NCBI GenBank assembly: GCA_041545745.1
Contig: CP168152.1
Location: 2,230,001-2,294,000 of the forward strand
Direction of reading: 5' to 3'
Source of the DNA: Stenotrophomonas indicatrix
GTDB lineage: Bacteria; Pseudomonadota; Gammaproteobacteria; Xanthomonadales; Xanthomonadaceae
Length of the DNA stretch: 64,000 nucleotides
The notes under the pieces: model-generated
The model's database searches: none
What the model saw: the letters and a program-made list of their open reading frames with translations, nothing else
Told to the model about the DNA's origin: nothing
Shown here: piece by piece, positions 17,521-26,013 of the stretch
Layout: the number at the start of each line of letters is the position of its first letter
How positions within the stretch are numbered: position 1 is the stretch's first letter
Program-made: the position numbers and the translations under genes

Positions 17521-18387
17521 ATGCCGACCCCCAACTATCCACGCCCGCCATTTCCACGCCAGCAGCAGCGCTTCCCCGGGAAGACCGCACCGATGCAGCC
17601 TCAACCGGATCACGGAGAAGACAGCTACGTGGGCCATGGTCTGCTGACCGGCCGCAAGGCACTCATCACCGGCGGAGACAGTGGTATCGGTGCCGCCGTC
17701 GCCATTGCTTTCGCGCGCGAAGGCGCAGACGTGGCAATCGCCTTTCTTGAGGGCGAGCAGGACGATGCACGCCATGTCCAGCAACAGATCGAGCAGGCGG
17801 GGCGCAAGGCGGTGCTGGTGCCGTGTGACATCAGTGATCCGGCGCAGGCGCGCAGCCTGGTTGACAGGGTGGCCAGCGAGCTCGATGGACTGGACATCCT
17901 GGTCAACAACGCGGCCTATCAGCGCTATTACGAGAGCCTGGACGACATCACCCTGGAGGACTGGCAGCGCACGTTCGATACCAATGTGCACGCGGTCTTC
18001 AATCTCAGCCGGCTATGTGTTCCGCACCTGCAGGGCGGCGGCGCGATCATCAATACCGCCTCGGTCAACTCCAAGAAGCCGACGCCCAACATCCTTCCCT
18101 ACTCGGCCACCAAGGGGGCAGTGGCCAACCTGACCATCGGCTTGGCGGGGCTGCTTGCAGAACAGCAGATCCGGGTCAACGCCGTGTTGCCGGGCCCCAT
18201 CTGGACGCCGTTCATCCCTGCGGGCATGGCCGCCGAAGAGGTGGAGCAGTTCGGTTCGCAGACGCCGTTCGGACGCCCCGGGCAGCCAGCAGAGCTCGCT
18301 TCGGCGTACGTGATGCTCGCCTCGGATACGGCAAGCTACACATCCGGTGCGCTTCTGACCGTCTCCGGCGGCGCGGTCACGCTCTGA
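17521..18387 (+). CDS. SDR-family oxidoreductase (YghA-like)
   Basis: 288 aa classical short-chain dehydrogenase with a long N-terminal arm typical of YghA-type members. The cofactor motif is TGGDSGIG, followed by NNAAYQ, the active Ser of INTASVNS, and YSATKGAVAN with the catalytic Tyr and Lys. It uses NAD(P)H on an unknown carbonyl or alcohol. It is followed after 3 bp by the MscS gene, so they are one transcript. Confidence 0.92.
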   Translation: MPTPNYPRPPFPRQQQRFPGKTAPMQPQPDHGEDSYVGHGLLTGRKALITGGDSGIGAAVAIAFAREGADVAIAFLEGEQDDARHVQQQIEQAGRKAVLVPCDISDPAQARSLVDRVASELDGLDILVNNAAYQRYYESLDDITLEDWQRTFDTNVHAVFNLSRLCVPHLQGGGAIINTASVNSKKPTPNILPYSATKGAVANLTIGLAGLLAEQQIRVNAVLPGPIWTPFIPAGMAAEEVEQFGSQTPFGRPGQPAELASAYVMLASDTASYTSGALLTVSGGAVTL

Positions 18388-18390
18388 CAG

Positions 18391-18999
18391 ATGTTCGGTC
18401 TGCCGCCATGGTTCATGGATTGGCTCACGGTGGTGGTACCCGTGGCCGAGATACTTCTGACCCTCGGGCTGGCGTGGCTGCTGGTGCGGGCGCTTGCCTG
18501 GGCCCTGCAGCGGGCCAGGCAGCGCGGTCGATTGGCTCCGGAACTGCATGCCGGGCTGCGCCGTGGTGGTGCGCTGCTGATCTACCTGGCCGCCGGTCTT
18601 CTGGTGCTGGAACGGCTTGGGGTGTCACGGTCGGTGTTGTGGACTGCGCTCACCGGATTCATGGCGGTCGGCGCAGTTGCATTCTTCGCAGCATGGAGTG
18701 TGCTGTCCAATCTGTTCTGCTCGTTTCTCATCGTTGCCACCCGTCCATTCCGCATCAACGATGTCATCGAGGTTCTGGAGAATGTGGACAAGCCCGGTCT
18801 CTGCGGCCAGGTCGTGGACATCAACCTGATCTATACCACGCTGATCGATCGCGCCGAAGGGGCGCGTGGTTGCCTGCTCCGCGTTCCGAACTCGCTCTTT
18901 TTCCAGCGGATCACCCGGCACCGCGGCGCCAGCCAGGAGCGCATCACCCCGCTTCACTACAGCAGCCACCACCCTGCACCGCCGGCCGGGCCCGTCTGA
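18391..18999 (+). CDS. Small MscS-family mechanosensitive channel
   Basis: 202 aa. Three predicted membrane helices precede the pore-lining segment (FMAVGAVAFFAAWSVLSNLF) and a short beta domain (RPFRINDVIEVLE). The large cytoplasmic vestibule of MscS is mostly missing, giving a short version. Release of solutes on hypo-osmotic shock is the expected role. Confidence 0.88.
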   Translation: MFGLPPWFMDWLTVVVPVAEILLTLGLAWLLVRALAWALQRARQRGRLAPELHAGLRRGGALLIYLAAGLLVLERLGVSRSVLWTALTGFMAVGAVAFFAAWSVLSNLFCSFLIVATRPFRINDVIEVLENVDKPGLCGQVVDINLIYTTLIDRAEGARGCLLRVPNSLFFQRITRHRGASQERITPLHYSSHHPAPPAGPV

Positions 19000-19081
19000 G
19001 GTATGACGACCTTCATCCTGCTGAGGCGGTTTATCAACCCACCGCACGCCACTCCAAGCGGCGCTGCGCCGGAGAGCTGAC

Positions 19082-19294
19082 ATGAATGAAAAGAAGTTGC
19101 GGGACGACCTGCCCTTCAATCCGGGTGCCAATGTGGACGACGCCTCGAAAGCCCATACGCCTGACCAGCGGCGCAACGACAGGGCGACGTGGAAGGAACA
19201 TGACATGCCGGACGACGGCAAGGGGCAAAAGGCCGTGCCCGAAGACTACGAACGCCCCGACCCGGATCCCACCGGTAGGCAGCAAGAGCGCTGA
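19082..19294 (+). CDS. Small hydrophilic hypothetical protein
   Basis: 70 aa, charged and proline-containing (MNEKKLRDDLPFNPG, DQRRNDRATWKEHDM, EDYERPDPDPTGRQQER), predicted disordered. GGAGA lies 6 bp before the ATG. No family is recognised; the composition is typical of small stress-induced proteins, as are its neighbours. Confidence 0.65.
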   Translation: MNEKKLRDDLPFNPGANVDDASKAHTPDQRRNDRATWKEHDMPDDGKGQKAVPEDYERPDPDPTGRQQER

Positions 19295-19429
19295 CATTGG
19301 CCGGCGCCTCGCCTTCTGAGGGGCCGCGCAGGCGGGCACGGCTTCCCACCGCGTCGGGGAGCCATGTCCGGCCGGATTTCTCAGGAAGCGATGTTCTACA
19401 TCGTCAACAGTACCGGAGCCGCTGCATGC

Positions 19430-19741
19430 CAGCACGTCACCGGAGGCTTGGAACACTTGTGGTTGTTCGCCCGCGTTGAACAGCAGGGCGAGGCTGACAT
19501 GGCGACCGGGTTCGCGCAGCCCGCTGTCTGGGCTGCGTCCTTCAAGCACTATCAGCAACGCCCGCAGCTCCGGGTCATGCCAGTCGGCTTCCTCGATGCG
19601 ATGGCCGTCGGGATGACGCCAGTCGATGTCGCGCAGCCTCAACACTTCGTCATACTCGCCACGCAGGAAACGGTTGCGACGCAGCAGGCCATATCGGCGC
19701 CGTAGTGACAGCGCCCTCCGTACGAATGCGACCTGCGCCTG
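19430..19741 (-). pseudogene. glgX: Remnant of the C-terminal part of glycogen debranching enzyme GlgX
   Basis: On the minus strand the frame reads AFVRRALSLRRRYGLLRRNR, then GEYDEVLRLRDIDWRHPDG, EEADWHDPELRALLIVLEGR and LALLFNAGEQPQVF. This is the recognisable tail of GlgX-type debranching enzymes. The roughly 550 preceding residues are absent, because the ArsB-like gene starts 140 bp away. After about 19430 the frame continues without homology across other genes. I infer a deletion remnant; boundaries are approximate. Confidence 0.75.
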
Positions 19742-19881
19742 TGCCGGATTACCGTGACGCGTCACGGTGAATGGCGTGAACCATCGACCGGGTATGATGC
19801 CGACTTTCTCGCACTTGCCGCGATGCAACGCGCGCGTTGCTGTTGGCTACGCGCCGGTGCAGCTGAGACCCCACTTACTTC

Positions 19882-21129
19882 ATGCTCGCTTCCTATTCCC
19901 CCCTCATCATCTGGGCGGCCGTGGCCGTTGCCACCGTCGGCCTGCTGTTCCGGCCATTCCGCATTCCCGAATACGTGTGGGCGCTGGGCGCTGCCGCGCT
20001 GCTTCCGCTGCTCGGGGCGGTGTCGCTTGGCACGACCTGGCACGCGGTTGCCGAGGGGCGGGACGTCTACCTGTTCCTGATCGGCATGATGGTGCTGGCC
20101 GAGCTGGCGCGGCGCGAGGGCCTGTTCGACTGGCTGGCGCTGTATGCGGTGCGGCATGCCGGCGGCTCGGGGCGGCGCCTGTTCGACCTGGTATTCCTGG
20201 TCGGCACGGTGGTAACGGTGTTCCTGTCCAACGATGCCACGGCAGTAGTGCTCACGCCCGCCGTCTATGCGGCATGCAAGGCGGCCCGCGCCAATCCCCT
20301 GCCCTATCTGTTTGTTTGTGCGTTCATCGCCAATGCGGCCAGCTTCGTGCTGCCCATTTCCAACCCGGCCAACCTGGTGGTGTACGGCAACCACATGCCG
20401 CCGCTGCTGCAGTGGCTGGCGCAGTTCGCGCTGCCCTCGCTGGCCGCGATCGGTGCCACGTATCTGGTGCTGCGCTGGGTGCATCGCCGCGAGATCGCAC
20501 AACCGTTGGCAGCATCGCCCGAGCATCGCCCACTTACCGAGGGTGGCCGGCTGAGTGCGCTGGGCGTGTTGTTCACCGGCACCGTGCTGCTGGTGACCTC
20601 CGCAATGAACGGCCCATTGGGCCTGACTACGTTCTGTGCGGGCGCGCTGAGCGTCGCGGTGGTGGCGATCCGCCAGCGGCGCGGCCCGCTGCCGCTGTTG
20701 CGCCACGTGTCGTGGGGCGTGCTGCCGCTGGTGGCCGGGCTGTTCGTGCTGGTTGAAGCGGTGTCGCAGACCGGTGTCATCCAGACGGCGGCCAGCAACC
20801 TGCAGGCGCTGGCGCAGACCTCGCCGCACCAGGCGGGCTGGCTGGCCGGCGCCGCAGCCGCACTGCTCAGCAATGCGGCCAACAACCTGCCGGTGGGTCT
20901 TGCTGCCGGCTCGCTGGGCCAGATGGCCGAGCTGCCGGCGCAGACGCGCGCGGCGTTGCTGATCGGCGTGGATCTGGGCCCGAACCTGTCGGTGACCGGC
21001 TCGCTGGCCACCATGCTGTGGCTGGTGGCGCTGCGCCGCGAAGGCGAACATATCAGCGCGCTCGACTTCCTGCGGGTCGGCGCGCTGGTGATGCCGCCCG
21101 CGCTGATCGGGGCGTTGCTGCTGCTCTGA
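19882..21129 (+). CDS. ArsB/SLC13-type permease
   Basis: 415 aa with about eleven membrane helices. The ion-transporter signatures include VVTVFLSNDATAVVLTPAVY, ISNPANLVVYGNHMPPL, SNAANNLPVGLAAG and LGPNLSVTGSLATMLWL. These match the arsenite/ArsB-like branch of the ion-transporter superfamily. Arsenite export is plausible but the adjacent genes are not an ars operon, so the substrate is open. Confidence 0.85.
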   Translation: MLASYSPLIIWAAVAVATVGLLFRPFRIPEYVWALGAAALLPLLGAVSLGTTWHAVAEGRDVYLFLIGMMVLAELARREGLFDWLALYAVRHAGGSGRRLFDLVFLVGTVVTVFLSNDATAVVLTPAVYAACKAARANPLPYLFVCAFIANAASFVLPISNPANLVVYGNHMPPLLQWLAQFALPSLAAIGATYLVLRWVHRREIAQPLAASPEHRPLTEGGRLSALGVLFTGTVLLVTSAMNGPLGLTTFCAGALSVAVVAIRQRRGPLPLLRHVSWGVLPLVAGLFVLVEAVSQTGVIQTAASNLQALAQTSPHQAGWLAGAAAALLSNAANNLPVGLAAGSLGQMAELPAQTRAALLIGVDLGPNLSVTGSLATMLWLVALRREGEHISALDFLRVGALVMPPALIGALLLL

Positions 21130-21153
21130 TCAGCACGCGGGCTGGAACGGCAC

Positions 21154-22503
21154 CTAGTCCTTAGGACGTGGTGCAGCTGTGACGTTCTGGCCGCCATCAA
21201 CTGCGCTGCTGGCCAGCAGCTGTTCGGCCAGCCCGCGGTAGATCGGCACCCGGCAGACCATGCCGGACACGCCCCGGGCAATCAGCACGGTGGCCAGGAT
21301 CGGCAGCAGCAGATCGCCGCTGTCGGTCAGTTCCAGCGAGATCACCGCCGAGGTCAGTGGCGCCTGGGTCACGCCTGTCAGGTAGGCGCACATGCCCAGC
21401 AGCACGAACGCCTTCGGATCCACCGCCGGCATCAGCACCGCCAGGTTGTGTCCCAGCCCTGCCCCCACCGCGAGCGCTGGCGAGAACAATCCACCTGGGA
21501 TGCCCGCCACGTAGGACGCCAGATTGGCGAGCAGCTTCATCAGGCCGAACTCATGACCGACGATCGCCTGGCCCTGCACCAGACTGCGCGCCTGCTCGTA
21601 GCCGGTACCAAACGCGCCGTCGCCGAACAGCAGCGCCAGCACCACCACGATCAAGCCACAGGCAGCGGCCAGTAGCACCGGATGGTCCCGCTTGAGCCTG
21701 CCCAGCCAGCGCGGATGACCGGACATGGTCAGCAGTACGACCCGGGCGAACAGTCCGCCCAGCAGGCCGGCGACCACGCCGCACAGCACAATGGCGCCCC
21801 AGGCCTGGCCCAATGGCAGCAACGCCGAGACGTGCCCGAAGTAGGTGTAATTGCCCAGCAGGCCCAGGGACACCACGCCGCCCACGATGACCGCCGTGAG
21901 CAGGGTGCCCGAGAAGCGGTGCTCGAAGCGCCCACTCAGCTCCTCGATGGCGAACACGATGCCCGCCAGCGGCGTATTGAAGGCCGCGGCGATGCCGGCC
22001 GCACCACCTGCCAGCAGGAAGTGCGACAGTTCGCGGGGGTCCTTGAATCCGAACCAGCGCCCGAACAGGTACATCAGGCTGGCACCCACGTGCACGGTAG
22101 GGCCCTCGCGGCCCACCGACGCTCCTCCAAGCAGGGACAGCGAGGTCAGCAGCAGTTTGCCCGCCGAAACCGCAGGCGAGAGGTTGACTTGCCTGAATTG
22201 CGGGTCCGGTTGTTCCAGCGACGCGATGACCTGCGGAATACCGCTGCCGCGGGTGGGCCTGAGCGCGCCGGCGGTCAGCCAGGCCAGCAGTGCGAAGATG
22301 CCCGGCGTAAGCAGCAACGCCCACCAGGGGGAATGGGCGATGACGCGCTGGAAGACATGGAAGGCGGCATCACTGGCCTTGGCGAACACGATGGCAACCA
22401 GCGCCACCGCCACCGCGCCGCTCCACAATGCCGCGCGCCGGCGCCATCCTTCGGTCAGCACCATCGCTGAAATACGTGCGCGGAGACGTTGAAGATCGAA
22501 CAT
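21154..22503 (-). CDS. ClC-family chloride transporter
   Basis: 449 aa with the ClC selectivity motifs GSGIPQ, GREGPTVH (gating Glu kept) and GIPGGLFSPALAVGA. FAIEELSGRFEHRF keeps the internal Glu associated with H+/Cl- exchange. No CBS domains are present. It is an inner-membrane antiporter by prediction and converges on the ArsB-like gene with a 24-bp gap. Confidence 0.93.
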   Translation of the reverse strand: MFDLQRLRARISAMVLTEGWRRRAALWSGAVAVALVAIVFAKASDAAFHVFQRVIAHSPWWALLLTPGIFALLAWLTAGALRPTRGSGIPQVIASLEQPDPQFRQVNLSPAVSAGKLLLTSLSLLGGASVGREGPTVHVGASLMYLFGRWFGFKDPRELSHFLLAGGAAGIAAAFNTPLAGIVFAIEELSGRFEHRFSGTLLTAVIVGGVVSLGLLGNYTYFGHVSALLPLGQAWGAIVLCGVVAGLLGGLFARVVLLTMSGHPRWLGRLKRDHPVLLAAACGLIVVVLALLFGDGAFGTGYEQARSLVQGQAIVGHEFGLMKLLANLASYVAGIPGGLFSPALAVGAGLGHNLAVLMPAVDPKAFVLLGMCAYLTGVTQAPLTSAVISLELTDSGDLLLPILATVLIARGVSGMVCRVPIYRGLAEQLLASSAVDGGQNVTAAPRPKD

Positions 22504-22676
22504 CGGGTAATTCTGCGAGCGCGCGTGGCATCAGGGAAGTGGCTAGTGTGGCGGTTGAACCTGCCGCATCCGGTGAAGGGCAGCGCCATCGCTACCTGCT
22601 GCCGGAGCCGGAGCCGGTAGCGCCGGTGCAGCCAAGCAGCCGCGGGCAACCCGGAGAACCTGCAGAGGATTGGCGA

Positions 22677-23543
22677 TCAGGTGACAGTGACTCCAGCCGG
22701 ATCATCACCATCGTCGATTTCCCACCGCAGCTCGAACCTCAGCTCCAGCTGCTGTCCCGGCTGCAGCCGGGTGGGCGCCAGCGTGAAGCCATCGGGTGGG
22801 CCGGTCTGCGGCTCCACGCAGGTGGCGTGCGGCCCCCCGTCGTAGACCACCCAGTGATCGGTGTCGGCGCGCAGCCGCAGCCGCTGGCCGGCGGAAACCA
22901 GCGTGACCTCGCGATGGTTGATGAAGCAGTCGTCCCATGGGCCTTGCGCCGGATCCACGCAGGGCAGGACGGCGATGCCCTCCCCGTCGCGGGGGTACAT
23001 CGCGGCTGGCGCGAACAGCAACCGATCCGGCTTGCGGAACCACGGGTGCCAGCCGAGCACGGCCGGCATCGACGTGTCGCCTGCCTGCACCGCCAGGCGC
23101 AGTTGCAGGCGGTCGGGCTGCACGTGGATCCGCTGCAACGCCCTGCCCCCGAAGGGCCAATAGCCGTCCTCGGGAAGCTCCAGCGACAGCGAGGCGCCGT
23201 CCGGTTCAAGGCGGTCGATGCGCCAGGGCCGTGAGAAGCCAACGCCATGGATGGCATGCATGCCGAAGTTCACCGGCAGCTGATAGGGCCTGCCATCGAA
23301 GCTGAAGCGGCCCTGCCGGATGCGCCCGGCCCAGGGGACCATCGGATAGCACCCCCAGCCGATGGTGGCCGCGTCCTGATGTTCGCTGACCAGCCACTCC
23401 ACACGGTCGAAACGGATGCGGGCGATGCGTCCACCCGCTTCCGGCGCCACTGCCACCTCCAGCCTGCCCGTCCGCAACCAGTGCAGCGCACCCGCAGGCA
23501 TTGCGGCCTGCGCATCATCCTGGGGAGATGTCTCAGGCGCCAT
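22677..23543 (-). CDS. Aldose 1-epimerase
   Basis: About 288 aa galactose-mutarotase fold. It has NFGMHAIHGVGFSRPW, whose His is a likely substrate-binding residue, AVLGWHPWFRKPD, whose His is probably catalytic, and a C-terminal CVEPQTGPPDGFTL containing the conserved Glu. It interconverts sugar anomers, here probably xylose or arabinose released by the upstream glycosidases. ATG 23543 lies inside the end of the MFS-GH43 gene (11-bp overlap), so it is the last gene of that operon. Confidence 0.9.
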   Translation of the reverse strand: MAPETSPQDDAQAAMPAGALHWLRTGRLEVAVAPEAGGRIARIRFDRVEWLVSEHQDAATIGWGCYPMVPWAGRIRQGRFSFDGRPYQLPVNFGMHAIHGVGFSRPWRIDRLEPDGASLSLELPEDGYWPFGGRALQRIHVQPDRLQLRLAVQAGDTSMPAVLGWHPWFRKPDRLLFAPAAMYPRDGEGIAVLPCVDPAQGPWDDCFINHREVTLVSAGQRLRLRADTDHWVVYDGGPHATCVEPQTGPPDGFTLAPTRLQPGQQLELRFELRWEIDDGDDPAGVTVT

Positions 23544-26013
23544 AGGGATCGATGGTCCGGATGCTGCCGTCTGCTTCCATGTGCAGCGGCGTGCACTTGA
23601 CCGAACGCAGGTGGGTGACCCCGCCAGACAACAGCGCGTCGTGGTAGAACAGGTACCACTGCCCCCGGAACGCACAGATGGAGTGATGGGTGGTCCAGCC
23701 CACTACGGGAGTGAGGATCACGCCGCGATAGGTGTACGGCCCGTACGGGCTGTCGCTGGTGGCATAGCACAGCAGGTGTGTGTCGCCGGTGGAGTACGAC
23801 AGGTAATACCGGCCCTGGTACCTGTGCAGCCACGGCCCCTCGAAGAATCGGCGTGCGTGGTCATCGGCGCGCAGCGGCTGTCCGTGCTCGTCCAGGATGA
23901 CGATCTCACGCGTGGGTTCGGCCAACCGGGTCATGCTCGCGTCCAGTCGCGCGATACGCGGGCCCAGTGCCGGCGCGTCGCCAGCAGGTTCTTCATGTGC
24001 CGGGTCGTAGCGGTTGTCCCGGTATTTCTGCAGCTGGCCACCCCAGATGCCACCGAAACAGAGGTAGTGCGTGCCGTCGTCGTCCTCGAACACGGCCGGG
24101 TCGATCGAGTACGCGCCCTCGATGGGCTCTGGCTCGGCGGTGAATGGCCCCTCCGGCCGATCCGCCGCTGCAACGCCGATGCGGAACATGCCGTGGGCGT
24201 CCTTGGCCGGGAAGTACAGGTAGTAGCGGCCATCGCGGAAGGCGGCATCCGGTGCCCACATCTGCTGGCTGGCCCAAGGCACGTCGCGCACATGCAGTGC
24301 CACGCCGCAATCGGTGGCCTCGCCCTCTGGTGTGTCCATCCGCAGCACGTGGTAGTCCTGCATGCCGAAGTGCCCGCCCTCATCGTCGAAGGGGGCGCCG
24401 CTGTCGATGTCGTGCGATGGATAGAGGTACAGCCGCCCCTCGAATACGTGGGCCGAAGGGTCGGCGGTGTAGATGTGCGTTACCAGTGGTTGCGAGATGG
24501 CGTGTGCTGCCAGCTGATCCAGACTGCGGCCCTGTCGCCGCGACTGCAGGTCCTGCTCGATGCGGGTCTCCATGCGCTTGTTGATCTCATAGAGGAACAG
24601 CAGCGCCACCGCGGCCAGGAACGGAATGGCGCAGTAGACGCTTACTGTCAGGCGGATGCCGTCCACCACGGCTTCGGGCTGTTGCGGTGCGCCTGCTTGG
24701 TACCCGTGGTGGGCGAGGATGCCGGCGACCAGCGCACCACCGATGCTGAGCCCGATCTTCAGGCCACACAGCATCGCCGAGAAGACGATCGCGGTCGCAC
24801 GGCGGTGGTTCTTCCATTCGGAATAGTCGGCGACGTCGGCGATCATCGCCCACAGCAGCGGGATGGTGATGCCGTAGCAGAACCCGTGCAGCATGAAGGC
24901 AGCGAAAGCCACGGCAACCGCCGTGGGCGGAAAGAAATAGAATGCCAGCAGGAATGCGGTGGACACCAGCAACGCACCACCAAATACATCACGCTTGCCG
25001 AACCGGTCGGCCAGGCGACGCGATACGCCGATGCCCAGGATCATGCAGACGATGCCGCAGGCGTTGAACAAACTGAATGCCGACGTTGCCGGATCCTTCG
25101 GCCAGGCGAACCCGGACAGGCCCACGCCGTTGAGTGCCGCGTTGACGGCGGCAATGAAGCGGTTGAACCCGGAGCTGTCGAGAAAACCCGCCAAGGCGGC
25201 TTCGCTCATGTAGTACTGGAAGTAGTAGACGTAGGTGCCGCCCTTCAGGGACAGGTTGATGAAGACCAGGATGGTGAGGGCCAGCATCACCTTCCATGGT
25301 CGGTTGCGCAGCAGGTCGGACAGGTCCTGCAGCACGCCAGCGGTCTGTTCCTTCGCCGGCACGATGCGCTCGCGCGTGGTGGCGAAGGTGATCAGGAAGA
25401 ACACCGTTCCCACTACCGCGAACACGGTCATGACCCGCTCGAAGCCCAGCACGCGGTCGCCGTCGCCGAGGATCAACACCAGCGGCAACAGGAGGACCTG
25501 GATGATGAACTGCGCGACCATCACCGCCACGAAGCGATAGGCCGACAGGCTGTTGCGCTGGGCCATGCTGCCGGTGAGCACGCCGCTGAGCGCCGAATAC
25601 GGCAGGTTGTTGGCCGCATACACGAGCATCAGCAGGCCGTAGGTGGTAACGGCGTAGATGATCTTGCCGCGCGGCACCAGGTCGGGAGTGCTGAAGGCAA
25701 GCAGCGACAGCGCCCCGAATGGAAGTGCGGTCCACAGGATCCACGGACGGAACTTGCCCCACCGGCTGGCCGTCCGATCGGCGGCGATGCCGATCAGCGG
25801 GGTGAACACGAACGCACCGATCACGCCGATCACGAAGATGATCGTTGCGGCCGTGGCCGGCGGCAGCCGGAACACATCGGTGTAGAAGAACGCGAGATAC
25901 GTGATCAGCGTCTGGAAGATCAGGTTCGCCGCGAGGTCGCCCAGGCTGTAGCCGAGCTTTTCCCGGATGGACAGCGTGTGCTCGGTGCTTTCCATGCGAC
26001 GTGCATCAGTCAC
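23533..26013 (-). CDS. GPH-type sugar symporter fused to a GH43 glycosidase
   Basis: 826 aa. Residues about 10-480 form a 12-helix glycoside-pentoside-hexuronide:cation symporter (EKLGYSLGDLAANLIFQTL, IAADRTASRWGKFRPWILW). After a linker rich in Gln/Arg, residues about 505-826 are a five-bladed GH43 domain. Its catalytic Asp is in TADPSAHVF, the modulating Asp in YSIDPAVF and the acid Glu in FFEGPWLH. The last helix precedes the enzyme, so GH43 should be cytoplasmic, acting on imported xylo- or arabino-oligosaccharides. I chose GTG 26013 because GGAGG lies 6 bp upstream, giving an 8-bp overlap with GH3. ATG 25995 lacks a ribosome site. Confidence 0.88.
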   Translation of the reverse strand: MTDARRMESTEHTLSIREKLGYSLGDLAANLIFQTLITYLAFFYTDVFRLPPATAATIIFVIGVIGAFVFTPLIGIAADRTASRWGKFRPWILWTALPFGALSLLAFSTPDLVPRGKIIYAVTTYGLLMLVYAANNLPYSALSGVLTGSMAQRNSLSAYRFVAVMVAQFIIQVLLLPLVLILGDGDRVLGFERVMTVFAVVGTVFFLITFATTRERIVPAKEQTAGVLQDLSDLLRNRPWKVMLALTILVFINLSLKGGTYVYYFQYYMSEAALAGFLDSSGFNRFIAAVNAALNGVGLSGFAWPKDPATSAFSLFNACGIVCMILGIGVSRRLADRFGKRDVFGGALLVSTAFLLAFYFFPPTAVAVAFAAFMLHGFCYGITIPLLWAMIADVADYSEWKNHRRATAIVFSAMLCGLKIGLSIGGALVAGILAHHGYQAGAPQQPEAVVDGIRLTVSVYCAIPFLAAVALLFLYEINKRMETRIEQDLQSRRQGRSLDQLAAHAISQPLVTHIYTADPSAHVFEGRLYLYPSHDIDSGAPFDDEGGHFGMQDYHVLRMDTPEGEATDCGVALHVRDVPWASQQMWAPDAAFRDGRYYLYFPAKDAHGMFRIGVAAADRPEGPFTAEPEPIEGAYSIDPAVFEDDDGTHYLCFGGIWGGQLQKYRDNRYDPAHEEPAGDAPALGPRIARLDASMTRLAEPTREIVILDEHGQPLRADDHARRFFEGPWLHRYQGRYYLSYSTGDTHLLCYATSDSPYGPYTYRGVILTPVVGWTTHHSICAFRGQWYLFYHDALLSGGVTHLRSVKCTPLHMEADGSIRTIDPYGA

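Noticed and set aside
19034..19828. 264-codon minus-strand frame as an intact gene
   Set aside because: Only the glgX-like middle is protein-like; the rest is antisense to the small gene at 19082.
22617..22630. Possible xyl-box (GGTAGCGC followed by CGGTG)
   Set aside because: Only one half-site matches, and it lies downstream of the epimerase rather than before an operon.
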